Assembly (NCBI RefSeq): GCF_021026315.1
Contig: NZ_JAJNCX010000001.1
Coordinates: forward strand, 558,001 to 622,000
Direction of reading: 5' to 3'
Source of the DNA: Rhizobium sp. C4
Lineage (GTDB): Bacteria > Pseudomonadota > Alphaproteobacteria > Rhizobiales > Rhizobiaceae
DNA: 64,000 nt
Shown: positions 27,307-37,562 of the stretch, piece by piece
How the letters are laid out: each line of letters begins with the position of its first letter
How positions within the stretch are numbered: the first letter of the stretch is position 1
The notes under the pieces: model-generated
Seen by the model: only the letters and a program-made list of their open reading frames with translations
Databases searched by the model: none
Told to the model about the DNA's origin: nothing
Position numbers and translations under genes: made by a program

Positions 27307-27978
27307 ATGCCCATTACGCTTCTCGACGGCATCGTGCTTGGCGTGGCGCTGTTCTCGGCTGTCCTTGCCATGGTGCGTGGTTTCTCGCGCGAGGTGCTCT
27401 CGGTCGCCAGCTGGGCAGGCTCGGCGTACGCCGCCTACAAGCTCTATCCCTTCGTGCTGCCCTATGCGCAGCAATATACGAGCTCCAAGACGGTGGCTCT
27501 CGCCGGTTCTGCGGGTGTCGTCTTCCTTGTCGCGCTCATCCTGCTTTCCTATATCACGATGAAGATTGCGGATTTCATCATCGACAGCCGCATCGGCGCG
27601 CTGGATCGCACGCTCGGCTTCCTCTTCGGGGCAGCGCGTGGCGTTCTGATCGTCGTCGTCGCCATGATGTTCTTCAACTGGCTGGTCGAGCCGACCAAGC
27701 GTCCGGACTGGATCTCGAACGCCAAGTCGAAGCCGCTGATCGACAATCTGGGCAACCGGCTGATCGCCATGATGCCAGACAATATCGATGCGACGCTGCT
27801 TGAGCGCCTGAAGGGTGTCATGCCTCAGAAGGCCAATGAAGAAGCGCCGGATGACGGTGCTGCCAATGACGACGGCACTGCGCCCGACAATGCAGCGCCG
27901 ACAGATGCGAAGACGCCCGATGCAACAAAGGCGCCTGACACAACCAAGGCGCCGCGGAAAAACGGCACAAACGGATAA
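27307..27978 (+). CDS. cvpA: CvpA family membrane protein
   Basis: A 223-residue inner-membrane protein with four predicted helices in the first ~130 residues, opening with ITLLDGIVLGVALFSAVLA and containing DRTLGFLFGAARGVLI, the CvpA signature. The last ~60 residues are a low-complexity tail rich in Asp, Ala, Pro and Thr. GGAG lies 9 bases before the ATG. CvpA is linked to colicin V export and envelope integrity; its mechanism is not settled. Its place before purF is conserved across proteobacteria. Confidence 0.92.
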   Translation: MPITLLDGIVLGVALFSAVLAMVRGFSREVLSVASWAGSAYAAYKLYPFVLPYAQQYTSSKTVALAGSAGVVFLVALILLSYITMKIADFIIDSRIGALDRTLGFLFGAARGVLIVVVAMMFFNWLVEPTKRPDWISNAKSKPLIDNLGNRLIAMMPDNIDATLLERLKGVMPQKANEEAPDDGAANDDGTAPDNAAPTDAKTPDATKAPDTTKAPRKNGTNG

Positions 27979-28034
27979 ATCTGCCTGCGGCCCCCGAACG
28001 GGGCCGCAAATGATTTTGCCGAGGAGCAAACGGA

Positions 28035-29513
28035 ATGAACCATCTTGAACATGAGGCCATGGTAGACGACGACAGCCCGGAGGCAGACGCATTCCGCGAC
28101 GAATGCGGCGTGTTCGGCATTTTCGGCAAGTCGGAAGCCGCCTCGCTCTGCACGCTCGGCCTGCATGCGCTCCAGCATCGCGGCCAGGAAGCGGCAGGTA
28201 TCGTTTCCTATGACGGCAAGCAGTTCTATGTGGAACGCCATGCCGGCCTGATCGGCGATACGTTCACCAAGACCTCGGTGCTCGAGCGCCTGCCCGGCAA
28301 TCGCGCCATCGGCCATACCCGCTATGCCACGACCGGCGGCGGCGGCATGCGCAACGTCCAGCCCTTCTATGCCGAATATGACGGCGGCGGCTTTGCCATT
28401 GCGCACAACGGCAACCTGACCAATGCGCTGACCGTGCAAAAGGCGTTGCAGAAGCGTGGCGCGATCTTCTCCTCGACCTCGGATACCGAAACCTTCCTGC
28501 ATCTCATCGCCATGAGCGAGGGCAAGGATTTCCTCGACCGCTTCATCGATGCGCTGAAGCAGGTGGAAGGCGCCTATTCGCTCGTCGGCCTGTCCGAGAA
28601 GAAGCTGATCGGCGCGCGCGACCCGCTGGGCATTCGCCCGCTCGTGCTCGGCGATCTCGACGGTTCCTACATTCTCGCCTCCGAGACCTGCGCGCTCGAC
28701 ATCATCGGCGCGCGCTATGTCCGCGACATCAAGGCTGGCGAAGTCGTGGTCATTACCGGCAAGGGCATTGAAAGCCATTTCCCCTTCGCCCCGGTGCCGA
28801 CCCGTTTCTGCATCTTCGAATATGTCTATTTCGCCCGTCCGGATTCCAATCTGGAAGGCCGCAACGTCTATGACGTGCGCAAGCGCATCGGTGAAGAGCT
28901 GGCGCTGGAAAGCCCCTGCGACGCCGATATCGTGGTCCCCGTGCCGGATTCCGGCGTTCCCGCCGCCATCGGCTTTGCGCAGGCATCCGGCATTCCCTTC
29001 GAGCTCGGCATCATCCGCAATCACTATGTCGGCCGGACCTTCATCCAGCCGTCGCAGTCGATCCGCCACATGGGCGTCAAGCTGAAGCACAATCCGAACC
29101 GCAAGATGATCGAAGGCAAGCGTGTCGTGCTGGTCGACGATTCGATCGTGCGCGGCACGACCTCGCAGAAGATCGTGCAGCTGGTGCGCGACGCGGGTGC
29201 GAAGGAAGTGCATATGCGCATTGCCTCTCCGCCGACCATGTCGCCCTGCTTCTACGGCGTCGACACGCCGGAAAAGGCGAAGCTGCTCGCCTCGCGCATG
29301 TCGATCGAGGACATGGCCGATTTCATCAAGGTGGATTCGCTCGGCTTCCTCACCATCGACGGGCTCTACCGCGCCGTGCGCGAACCGCAGCGCAATGCGG
29401 AATGTCCGCAGTTCTGCGACGCCTGCTTCAGCGGCGAGTATCCGACCCGCCTGATGGACCAGGAAGTCGATTCCAAGATCCGCAGCCTCTCGCTGCTGGC
29501 CAGCAACGGTTGA
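28035..29513 (+). CDS. purF: Amidophosphoribosyltransferase (glutamine PRPP amidotransferase)
   Basis: First committed step of purine synthesis: PRPP plus glutamine to phosphoribosylamine. The 492-residue protein has a 23-residue propeptide ahead of C24 in ECGVFGIFG, the N-terminal nucleophile of class II amidotransferases, exposed after cleavage. The phosphoribosyltransferase domain carries VVLVDDSIVRGTTS, the PRPP-binding loop. GAGGAG precedes the ATG. Cysteines in the last ~35 residues (CPQFCDACF) could be iron-sulfur ligands as in some PurF proteins. The SDR gene follows after 12 bases. Confidence 0.97.
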   Translation: MNHLEHEAMVDDDSPEADAFRDECGVFGIFGKSEAASLCTLGLHALQHRGQEAAGIVSYDGKQFYVERHAGLIGDTFTKTSVLERLPGNRAIGHTRYATTGGGGMRNVQPFYAEYDGGGFAIAHNGNLTNALTVQKALQKRGAIFSSTSDTETFLHLIAMSEGKDFLDRFIDALKQVEGAYSLVGLSEKKLIGARDPLGIRPLVLGDLDGSYILASETCALDIIGARYVRDIKAGEVVVITGKGIESHFPFAPVPTRFCIFEYVYFARPDSNLEGRNVYDVRKRIGEELALESPCDADIVVPVPDSGVPAAIGFAQASGIPFELGIIRNHYVGRTFIQPSQSIRHMGVKLKHNPNRKMIEGKRVVLVDDSIVRGTTSQKIVQLVRDAGAKEVHMRIASPPTMSPCFYGVDTPEKAKLLASRMSIEDMADFIKVDSLGFLTIDGLYRAVREPQRNAECPQFCDACFSGEYPTRLMDQEVDSKIRSLSLLASNG

Positions 29514-29525
29514 GGTTAGACGATC

Positions 29526-30269
29526 ATGGGGGGAATTCTGGACGGTCGTGTCGCGCTGGTCACCGGCGCATCGCGGGGGATCGGCTATTTCACGGCCATC
29601 GAGCTTGCCAAGGCCGGCGCGCATGTCATTGCCTGCGCGCGCACGACCGGCGGGCTCGAAGAGCTGGATGATGCGATCAAGCGGGAGACGGGCGAAGGTG
29701 CGACGCTCGTGCCCTTCGACCTCGCCGACATGAACGCCATCGACGCGCTCGGCCAGGCGATCCACGATCGCTGGGGCAAGCTCGACGTGCTGGTGGCCAA
29801 TGCCGGCATTCTCGGCGTCATCTCGCCGATCGGCCATGTCGAGGCCAAGGTGTTCGAGAAGGTCATGCTGCTGAACGTCACGGCGACATGGCGGCTGATC
29901 CGCTCGGTCGAGCCGCTGCTGACGAAGTCGGACGCCGGACGCGCCGTCATTCTCTCCTCGGGCGCTGCCCACAAGTGCCGGCCGTTCTGGGGTCCCTACT
30001 CCGCCTCCAAGGCCGCCGTCGAGGCGCTGGCGCGGACATGGGCGGGCGAGCAGCAGAATTTCACGCTCCGCGTCAATGCCGTCGACCCGGGCGCGACCCG
30101 CACCGCGATGCGCGCGCAGGCCATGCCGGGCGAAGATCCGGATTCGCTGCCGCATCCCTCCGACGTCGCCAGGGCGATCCTGCCGCTCACCGATCCGGCG
30201 ATGACCGAGACCGGCCGGCTCTATTCGGTGCGCGAGAAGCGGTTCCTGACGTATCATATGCCGGACTGA
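29526..30269 (+). CDS. SDR-family NAD(P)-dependent oxidoreductase
   Basis: A classical short-chain dehydrogenase of 247 residues: cofactor motif TGASRGIG, NAG in VANAGILG, catalytic Ser in LSSGAAH and YSASK. It lies immediately after purF on the same transcript, an arrangement that recurs in Rhizobiales. The substrate is not predictable. The C-terminus (TGRLYSVREKRFLTYHMPD) is unusual for the family and probably substrate-specific. A terminator follows. Confidence 0.88.
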   Translation: MGGILDGRVALVTGASRGIGYFTAIELAKAGAHVIACARTTGGLEELDDAIKRETGEGATLVPFDLADMNAIDALGQAIHDRWGKLDVLVANAGILGVISPIGHVEAKVFEKVMLLNVTATWRLIRSVEPLLTKSDAGRAVILSSGAAHKCRPFWGPYSASKAAVEALARTWAGEQQNFTLRVNAVDPGATRTAMRAQAMPGEDPDSLPHPSDVARAILPLTDPAMTETGRLYSVREKRFLTYHMPD

Positions 30270-30313
30270 CAGGCGCTCGCACGGGCGTTCTCCTTCGGGT
30301 CAAGCTACGGGTT

Positions 30314-30344
30314 CGGCGCATCCGCTTCGCGGCTGCGCCGTTTT
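30314..30344 (+). terminator. Terminator of the purF-SDR transcript
   Basis: CGGCGCA (30314-30320) pairs with TGCGCCG (30334-30340), with an inner CCGC-TTC-GCGG helix, and TTTT follows at once. Confidence 0.8.
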
Positions 30345-30381
30345 CCTTTCGCACTTGCGTTAAGTCAAAGACAAAAAGCCA

Positions 30382-30395
30382 AAAAATCGATTTTT
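30382..30395. promoter_or_regulatory. 14-bp palindrome upstream of the CoA-transferase gene
   Basis: AAAAATCGATTTTT is a perfect palindrome about 84 bases before the start codon. It may be an operator. I found no clear -35/-10 pair nearby. Confidence 0.3.
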
Positions 30396-30406
30396 CCTTG
30401 TCCTGA

Positions 30407-31999
<1,593 letters not shown>

Positions 32000-32021
32000 G
32001 GGGGCATCGCCGAACCGCCGA

Positions 32022-32879
32022 TCACTCCTTGTGATCGTCCTGCGGATAGAAGGCGTGAATATCGCCCTCTTCCGGGGCGGAGAACGCGCCATCACCATAT
32101 TTACGCTGCCAGGCGCGGGCGCCGAAGGGCAGGCTCAGGAGATAGACCACGACGGCCGCCGACAGCGTCTGCCACGGGTAGACGCTGAGGGTTGCGACCA
32201 GCAGGACGACACCGAGGATGATGGGCATCATGTAGTTGCGCGGAACGCCGCCACCCGTCTTGCCGGACCAGACCGGCACGCGGCTGATGAGAAGGGCGGC
32301 AATCAGCAGCGTATAGGCGGCGGAAAACAGCGCCATCGTGTTGTTCGGCGCGACGCCGAGGAAGCTGACATAGACCGGCAGCAGCACGAGGAAGGCGCCG
32401 GCAGGCGCCGGCACGCCGACGAAATAGGACGATTGCCAGGGCGCCTTGATGTCGCGCTCGGACATGACGTTGAAGCGTGCGAGGCGAAGACCGGCGGCGA
32501 TCGTGTAGATGAGCGCTGCGATCCAGCCGAGCGAACGGGCCTGATCCAGCACGAAAATGTAAAGCACCATCGCCGGCGCGACGCCGAAATTGATGATGTC
32601 GGCAAGCGAATCCATCTGCGCGCCGAATTTCGACGTCGCCTTCATCATCCGCGCAATGCGTCCGTCGATGCCGTCGAGGAAGGCGGCAATCAGCACCATC
32701 TGAACCGCCATTTCATAGCGGAACTCGATGGCATAGCGGATGCCCGTCAGGCCAGCGCAGATGGCCAGAACCGTGATCAGGTTCGGCACCATCAGGCGCA
32801 GCGGGATTTCCTTCAGCCGTGGACCACGGGCTGCATCGGAGCTCTTGGGTGTGGTCACGTCCGGCGCATGTTCCGCCAT
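32022..32879 (-). CDS. pssA: CDP-diacylglycerol--serine O-phosphatidyltransferase
   Basis: Makes phosphatidylserine from CDP-diacylglycerol and serine in the inner membrane. The 285-residue protein has about eight hydrophobic segments and the complete CDP-alcohol phosphotransferase signature, DG-x-DGRIAR-x8-G-x3-D-x3-D, in the stretch starting FLDGIDGRIARMM. The start MAEHAPDVTT lies 10 bases after the psd stop; upstream in-frame codons fall inside psd and are rejected. psd directly precedes it, so the two steps from CDP-diacylglycerol to phosphatidylethanolamine are co-expressed. Confidence 0.95.
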   Translation of the reverse strand: MAEHAPDVTTPKSSDAARGPRLKEIPLRLMVPNLITVLAICAGLTGIRYAIEFRYEMAVQMVLIAAFLDGIDGRIARMMKATSKFGAQMDSLADIINFGVAPAMVLYIFVLDQARSLGWIAALIYTIAAGLRLARFNVMSERDIKAPWQSSYFVGVPAPAGAFLVLLPVYVSFLGVAPNNTMALFSAAYTLLIAALLISRVPVWSGKTGGGVPRNYMMPIILGVVLLVATLSVYPWQTLSAAVVVYLLSLPFGARAWQRKYGDGAFSAPEEGDIHAFYPQDDHKE

Positions 32880-32889
32880 GGGCTGATCC

Positions 32890-33588
32890 TTACGTGCGAC
32901 GGCTGACGACGGGGCCGCGGCCCGTGCCGAATTCGGCCAGAACCGTTTCGCCGGCAATCGCCGTCTGGCCGAGCGAGACGCGGGCGACCGCACCTTCCGG
33001 CAGGAACACATCGAGGCGTGAACCGAAGCGGATGAGGCCGAAGCGCTCGCCGGCTTCGAGATTTTCGCCGGCCGTCGACCAGCAGAGAATGCGGCGGGCG
33101 ACAAGGCCGGCGATCTGCACGACGCCGAGATCGCCATGCTTGGTTTCGATGATCAGGCCGTTGCGCTCGTTGTCTTCGCTGGCCTTGTCGAGCTCGGCAT
33201 TGAGGAACTGGCCCTCGCGATAGACGACCTCGCGGATGCGGCCGCGCATCGGGGCGCGGTTCACATGGCAGTTGAAGACATTCATGAAGACAGTGATGCG
33301 CAGGCGTGGTTCGACGCCGAGGCCAAGTTCGGCCGGCGGGGAATACATGCCGATGGAGGACACGCGGCCATCAGCCGGCGAGATCACCAGATCCTCGTCC
33401 TGCGGCGTGACGCGCTCGGGATCGCGGAAGAAATAGGCGCACCACAGCGTGAGAATGAGACCGACCCAGAACAGCGGCTCCCAGATCCAGCCCAGAATCA
33501 GCGACGCCACGAAGAAGGCGATGACGAAAGGATAGCCTTCCTTGTGCACCGGGACGATCGTGTTGCGGATCGTGTCGAACAAATTCAT
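32890..33588 (-). CDS. psd: Phosphatidylserine decarboxylase proenzyme
   Basis: Converts phosphatidylserine to phosphatidylethanolamine with a pyruvoyl cofactor made by self-cleavage. The 232-residue protein is of the short, PSD-A type. The cleavage site is the Gly-Ser in [11 protein letters not shown]. Membrane-interacting segments lie at about residues 20-60. The ATG at 33588 has AGAGG 9 bases upstream; a TTG three codons earlier is less likely. It forms an operon with pssA. Confidence 0.95.
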   Translation of the reverse strand: MNLFDTIRNTIVPVHKEGYPFVIAFFVASLILGWIWEPLFWVGLILTLWCAYFFRDPERVTPQDEDLVISPADGRVSSIGMYSPPAELGLGVEPRLRITVFMNVFNCHVNRAPMRGRIREVVYREGQFLNAELDKASEDNERNGLIIETKHGDLGVVQIAGLVARRILCWSTAGENLEAGERFGLIRFGSRLDVFLPEGAVARVSLGQTAIAGETVLAEFGTGRGPVVSRRT

Positions 33589-33661
33589 GGGTCTCAACCT
33601 CTGTCTCTTTACCGCGATTGTCTAGCCCCATCGGGGACAAAGGGCAACCGTCAGCGCGGGG

Positions 33662-35431
33662 TCATGCACCGTTTGGCCCACCGAGCCAGGACGGGAGCGC
33701 GGCAGGCGCAAGGCCGGAACAGGCCGCCTCGACACAGTCGGCGAGGCTGCCGAAGCGGAACTTGCGTCCTGTGAGGCCCGGCCCGTAATGGACATATTTG
33801 CCCGAATTCGTCATAATGACGCGGGCGCTTCTCGGAATGACGGGCTCCTCGATCATGCACCAGCAGGTGTCAGTGAGGAACGTGACCCCGAACGCCTCAA
33901 GCCGGGCCACGGCGCCCGTGGCTGCCGCGCGCGCGTGCATGGCGCGTCCGCAGGTGACGATGAGGGAGACGGCCTCGTGCTTGCGGCGCCCTTCCGTCAA
34001 GGCGGCCAGCCGCTCGATTTCACGGGCCGAGAAATGCGGATTTCCGAGCGAGACGAGATCGATGCGCTCCTCGCCGGCCGCATTCAGTTCTTGCCAGGAT
34101 TGCACGAGTTCGCTCACGCCGATGCGGATCATCGGGAGACCTGCCGGGTCGTGCCCATCCGCCTCCGGCGTCACGCCAGCGATGTGAAACATGGGGGCGG
34201 CCGAAACGGTGGCGAAGGCCGCGCCGAATGCCTTCAGGTCGTCAACGCCGGGCTTGAGGGCCGCAAGGCCGGCAACCAGCGGGATCTCGCTGGCGGCACG
34301 GGCGCCGACGCAATAGCCGAGAAGCGGATAGAGCGCATCGTCCGCACCATCGATGCCGGACACGTCGAAGAGCACCTGCGGCCTCCGCTGCGGCTCGAGA
34401 TGCGGGCCACTCAGCGGCGCGCGGCCGGTCAGCGCGATGCAGAGATCAAGAAAGTCGGGGTATTTGTTGGTCCGCGCGCCGATGACGCTGTTGGCATAGA
34501 CGACCGCGTTCGATTCCGCCCAGGCGATCTGTTCGCCAAGCACGGGCGCGCCATCAAGCAGATAGGGTGCGCAGGTGAAGGTAGGTTCGGCGCCCATGTC
34601 GACATAGGCATCGGCGAGGGCCGCCGCCGCCGCGCCGAAGGCGGGATCGACATTGAGCGATCTCCAGCGGCGATGGTCCACCGAAATGGCATTGAGCGTA
34701 GTCGGAACCGCCACGCGGCCGCCAAGGTCGCGAAGCTTCTGGGCAAAGGCCAGCGAGCCGGGACCGGTATAGATGCAGCCATCGATATGGACGCGCGACA
34801 CGTCCATCAGCGCAGCCGCCCCCTGCAGGCGGGCCATGCGCAGAATGATCCGCATTGCGGCGGCAACGGCCGGCCCCTTTGCGCCTTCCAGCGTGGCGCG
34901 ATCTTCCGGGGTGAGCGTGATATCGGGATCGGCGGCAGCCCCCTCGCCCGCGTCGTCCGGCAGGTCGGGCAATTGCTCTGCCGTCGGTGCCAGCGCGACG
35001 CGATGACCGCTGATGCGCGCATGGCCGCCGGCGAGAACGCAGCGGAAATCCGCCGGAGAAAGCGCGACGACGGGAATGGATTTGCCGAAGATCTCCTCGG
35101 CGATGATGACGCCGAGCGTGATGATATCATCGGCGCGCTCGACGATCATCGCCTTGGGCGCATGGCCGCCGAGGATCAGTTCGAGAATGACCGCGCTGCC
35201 CGTGCAGGAGCCGCGTCCGCCGGGAATGGCCAGGATGCGGCCGGCGATCGTCTGGCCGCTCAGCGGGTGATGGCGGTCGATGATCTCCCCGGTCGCCGGA
35301 TTGACGCCGCCCCAGAAGCTCAGCTCGACATCGCTGCCGATGACTGCACCCGTGCAGTGCCCGGCGACGAAGACCGTGCCATCGAAAAGGCCGGTCTTTG
35401 TCTGGACGGCCATGCCCGGGGCCTCGTTCAC
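33662..35431 (-). CDS. Aconitase X family protein (AcnX type I; candidate cis-3-hydroxy-L-proline dehydratase)
   Basis: A 589-residue fusion. Residues ~10-140 are the small swivel domain (former DUF126; PGGRGSCTGSAVILELILGG), and residues ~170-585 the catalytic domain (former DUF521). The catalytic part has DVSRVHIDGCIYTGP, VPTTLNAISVD, ESNAVVYANSVIGARTNKYP and the C-terminal TDTCWCMIEEP. Known bacterial AcnX proteins with this fused layout dehydrate cis-3-hydroxy-L-proline. No hydroxyproline catabolic gene is adjacent, so the substrate is an inference. The GTG start overlaps the stop of the ABC exporter by 4 bases; an internal ATG at 35413 is possible. Confidence 0.82.
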   Translation of the reverse strand: MNEAPGMAVQTKTGLFDGTVFVAGHCTGAVIGSDVELSFWGGVNPATGEIIDRHHPLSGQTIAGRILAIPGGRGSCTGSAVILELILGGHAPKAMIVERADDIITLGVIIAEEIFGKSIPVVALSPADFRCVLAGGHARISGHRVALAPTAEQLPDLPDDAGEGAAADPDITLTPEDRATLEGAKGPAVAAAMRIILRMARLQGAAALMDVSRVHIDGCIYTGPGSLAFAQKLRDLGGRVAVPTTLNAISVDHRRWRSLNVDPAFGAAAAALADAYVDMGAEPTFTCAPYLLDGAPVLGEQIAWAESNAVVYANSVIGARTNKYPDFLDLCIALTGRAPLSGPHLEPQRRPQVLFDVSGIDGADDALYPLLGYCVGARAASEIPLVAGLAALKPGVDDLKAFGAAFATVSAAPMFHIAGVTPEADGHDPAGLPMIRIGVSELVQSWQELNAAGEERIDLVSLGNPHFSAREIERLAALTEGRRKHEAVSLIVTCGRAMHARAAATGAVARLEAFGVTFLTDTCWCMIEEPVIPRSARVIMTNSGKYVHYGPGLTGRKFRFGSLADCVEAACSGLAPAALPSWLGGPNGA

Positions 35432-37314
35432 CGCGCGGGCTCCTTGCGGATGACGACGCCGAGATCGTCGCTCTCGCGCACTTCCTTGAGCTTGGCTTCA
35501 GCCTGAACGGCCTCGCGCTGGCGGTTCCACATGCGCTCGTAGAGCCCCTTCTGTTCCAGAAGGCCGGCATGCGTGCCGCGCTCGGCAATCGCCCCGTCCT
35601 TGAGCACGATGATCTCGTCGGCATTGATGACGGTCGACAGGCGGTGGGCGATGATGAGCGTTGTGCGGTTCTTGGCGACCTCGTCAAGAGCGGCCTGGAT
35701 TTCCTGTTCGGTGCCGGTGTCGAGCGCGGAGGTCGCCTCGTCCAGCATCAGGATCGGCGGGCTTTTCAGGATCGTGCGGGCAATGGCCACGCGCTGCTTT
35801 TCGCCGCCCGAGAGCTTCAGGCCGCGCTCGCCGACCATGGTCTTGAAACCCTCCGGCAGCGAGCGGATGAAATTGCCGACCTGGGCGATTTCCGCCGCCT
35901 GCTCGACCTCTGCCTCGCTGGCGGCGGGGCGGCCATAGCGGATATTGTAGGCAATCGTGTCGTTGAAGAGCACGGTGTCCTGCGGGACCATGCCGATGAC
36001 GGCGCGCAGCGACGTCTGCGTGACATCGCGGACATCCTGCCCGTCGATCTTCACCGACCCGCCCTGCACGTCATAAAAGCGATAGAGCAGCCGCGAGATC
36101 GTCGACTTGCCCGCGCCCGAAGGGCCGACAACGGCAATGGTCTTGCCGGCAGGCACCTTGAAGGAAATGCCCTTCAGGATCGGGCGCTGCGGATCATAGG
36201 CGAAGTGCACATTGTCGAACTCGATCTCGCCCTGCGCGATCTTGAGATCCACCGCGCCCGGCTTGTCGACGACTTCGGCCTTGACGTCGAGAAGCTCGAA
36301 CATCTGCTCGATATCGGTCAGGCCCTGCCGGATTTCGCGGTAGACGAAGCCGATGAAGTTCAGCGGCACGGAAAGCTGCATCAGCATGGCATTGATGAAG
36401 ACGAAGTCGCCGATCGTATGCGTGCCGTTCTGCACCGAGATCGCCGACATGACCATCATGACCGCCGTGCCGAGGCCGAAGATGACGGCCTGGCCGAAGT
36501 TGAGCCAGCCGAGCGATGTCCAGACCTCCGTCGCCGCCTTCTCGTAGCGTTCCATGGAGGCGTCGAAGCGCTTGGCCTCCATGTCCTCGTTGCCGAAATA
36601 TTTGACCGTCTCGAAGTTCAGCAGTGAGTCGATCGCCTTGGTGTTCGCCTCGGTGTCGGAATTGTTCATCGTGCGGCGGATGGCGATGCGCCAGTCGCTG
36701 GCCCGCACGGTGAACCAGATATAGAACCACACGGTCATCGCCGTGACGAAGAGATAGGAGAAGCCGTAGCCCCACCAGAAGATGATCGCCGTCAGCAGGA
36801 ACTCGATCAGCGTCGGGATCGAGTTGAGGATGGTGAAACGGACGATCGTCTCGATGCCCTTTGTGCCGCGCTCGATGATGCGCGAGAGACCGCCGGTGCG
36901 GCGTTCCAGATGGAAGCGCAGCGACAGCTGGTGCATATGGACGAAGGTGCGGAAAGCGAGCTGGCGCACGGCATATTGGCCGACACTGGCAAAGAGCGCG
37001 TCGCGCAGCTGGTTGAGCCCGGCCTGGACGAGCCGGAACAGATTGTAGGCCAGCACCAGCATGACCGCGCCAAGCAGGATCTGCGGCAGGAAGTTTGGCG
37101 CCGAACTCTTGCCGTTCAGCGCGTCCGTCGTCCATTTGAACAGATAGGGCACCATGATCAGTACCGCCTTGGAGGCGATGAGGAAGACGGTTGCCCAAAC
37201 GACGCGCATCTTCAGGTCGGGCCGCTCGGAGGGCCACATGTAGGGCCAGAGATTGCGAAGTGTCCCCAGCGGATTGCTGTCATCCGCCGAGACGGTTTTC
37301 TGTTCGCCTGCCAT
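35428..37314 (-). CDS. Atm1-type ABC exporter (ABCB7/HMT1 family)
   Basis: A 628-residue half-transporter acting as a homodimer in the inner membrane. Six membrane helices lie in residues ~35-340. The ATPase domain carries GPSGAGKST, LSGGEKQRVAIAR, ILMLDEATSALD and AHRLST. NNSDTEANTKAIDSLLNFET and KYFGNEDMEAKRFD are typical of the Atm1 branch, whose bacterial members export glutathione-bound metals or related sulfur compounds. It is the first gene of an operon with the aconitase X gene, by a 4-base stop-start overlap. Confidence 0.92.
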   Translation of the reverse strand: MAGEQKTVSADDSNPLGTLRNLWPYMWPSERPDLKMRVVWATVFLIASKAVLIMVPYLFKWTTDALNGKSSAPNFLPQILLGAVMLVLAYNLFRLVQAGLNQLRDALFASVGQYAVRQLAFRTFVHMHQLSLRFHLERRTGGLSRIIERGTKGIETIVRFTILNSIPTLIEFLLTAIIFWWGYGFSYLFVTAMTVWFYIWFTVRASDWRIAIRRTMNNSDTEANTKAIDSLLNFETVKYFGNEDMEAKRFDASMERYEKAATEVWTSLGWLNFGQAVIFGLGTAVMMVMSAISVQNGTHTIGDFVFINAMLMQLSVPLNFIGFVYREIRQGLTDIEQMFELLDVKAEVVDKPGAVDLKIAQGEIEFDNVHFAYDPQRPILKGISFKVPAGKTIAVVGPSGAGKSTISRLLYRFYDVQGGSVKIDGQDVRDVTQTSLRAVIGMVPQDTVLFNDTIAYNIRYGRPAASEAEVEQAAEIAQVGNFIRSLPEGFKTMVGERGLKLSGGEKQRVAIARTILKSPPILMLDEATSALDTGTEQEIQAALDEVAKNRTTLIIAHRLSTVINADEIIVLKDGAIAERGTHAGLLEQKGLYERMWNRQREAVQAEAKLKEVRESDDLGVVIRKEPAR

Positions 37315-37344
37315 GCAGCGCCCTGCCCTGTTTGTTTGTTTTTA

Positions 37345-37390
37345 CGCAGTCCCGGACGGAAAACCGGCACCCACTTTTCCTGGAACTGCT
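37345..37390. repeat. RIME-like rhizobial palindromic repeat, copy 1
   Basis: A 46-bp unit beginning CGCAGTCCCGGACGGAAAAC and ending TTTTCCTGGAACTGCT. The ends and the GGAAAA/TTTTCC core pair with each other. The pattern matches intergenic palindromes widespread in Rhizobium, Sinorhizobium and Agrobacterium. It differs from copy 2 at three positions. Confidence 0.8.
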
Positions 37391-37403
37391 TGCCTGTCTG
37401 TGT

Positions 37404-37449
37404 CGCAGTCCCGGACGGAAAACCGGTGCCCACTTTTCCTGGGACTGCT
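37404..37449. repeat. RIME-like rhizobial palindromic repeat, copy 2
   Basis: Second 46-bp unit in the same orientation, 13 bases after copy 1 and identical at 43 of 46 positions. Here the outer arms GCAGTCCC and GGGACTGC pair perfectly. The changes in copy 1 weaken that pairing. Confidence 0.82.
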
Positions 37450-37478
37450 CTGGAATATTTTTGCTGTTTTGAATGCGG

Positions 37479-37513
37479 AAAGCGCGGCTCCCATCCCCGG
37501 GAACCGCGCTTTT
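37479..37513 (-). terminator. Terminator of the LysM protein gene
   Basis: AAAGCGCGG-c-TCCC (37479-37492) pairs with GGGA-a-CCGCGCTTT (37499-37512). Read on the minus strand, it follows the LysM gene by about 50 bases and ends in TTT. The stem is long and GC-rich. Confidence 0.75.
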
Positions 37514-37562
37514 CACATAAGGTCTACCGTAGCGGCCTGCAATCCCGCAGGCCCACTTAAAT

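Noticed and set aside
27825-30257. 810-residue antisense frame across cvpA, purF and the SDR gene
   Set aside because: Shadow of high-GC codon usage; the plus-strand genes have clear family motifs.
33788-35506. 572-residue plus-strand frame over the aconitase X gene
   Set aside because: Antisense shadow rich in Arg/Gly/Ala; the minus strand encodes a complete AcnX.
37345-37449. CRISPR-like repeat-spacer pattern
   Set aside because: Only two units with a 13-base spacer, no cas genes, and the unit is a known type of rhizobial palindrome.
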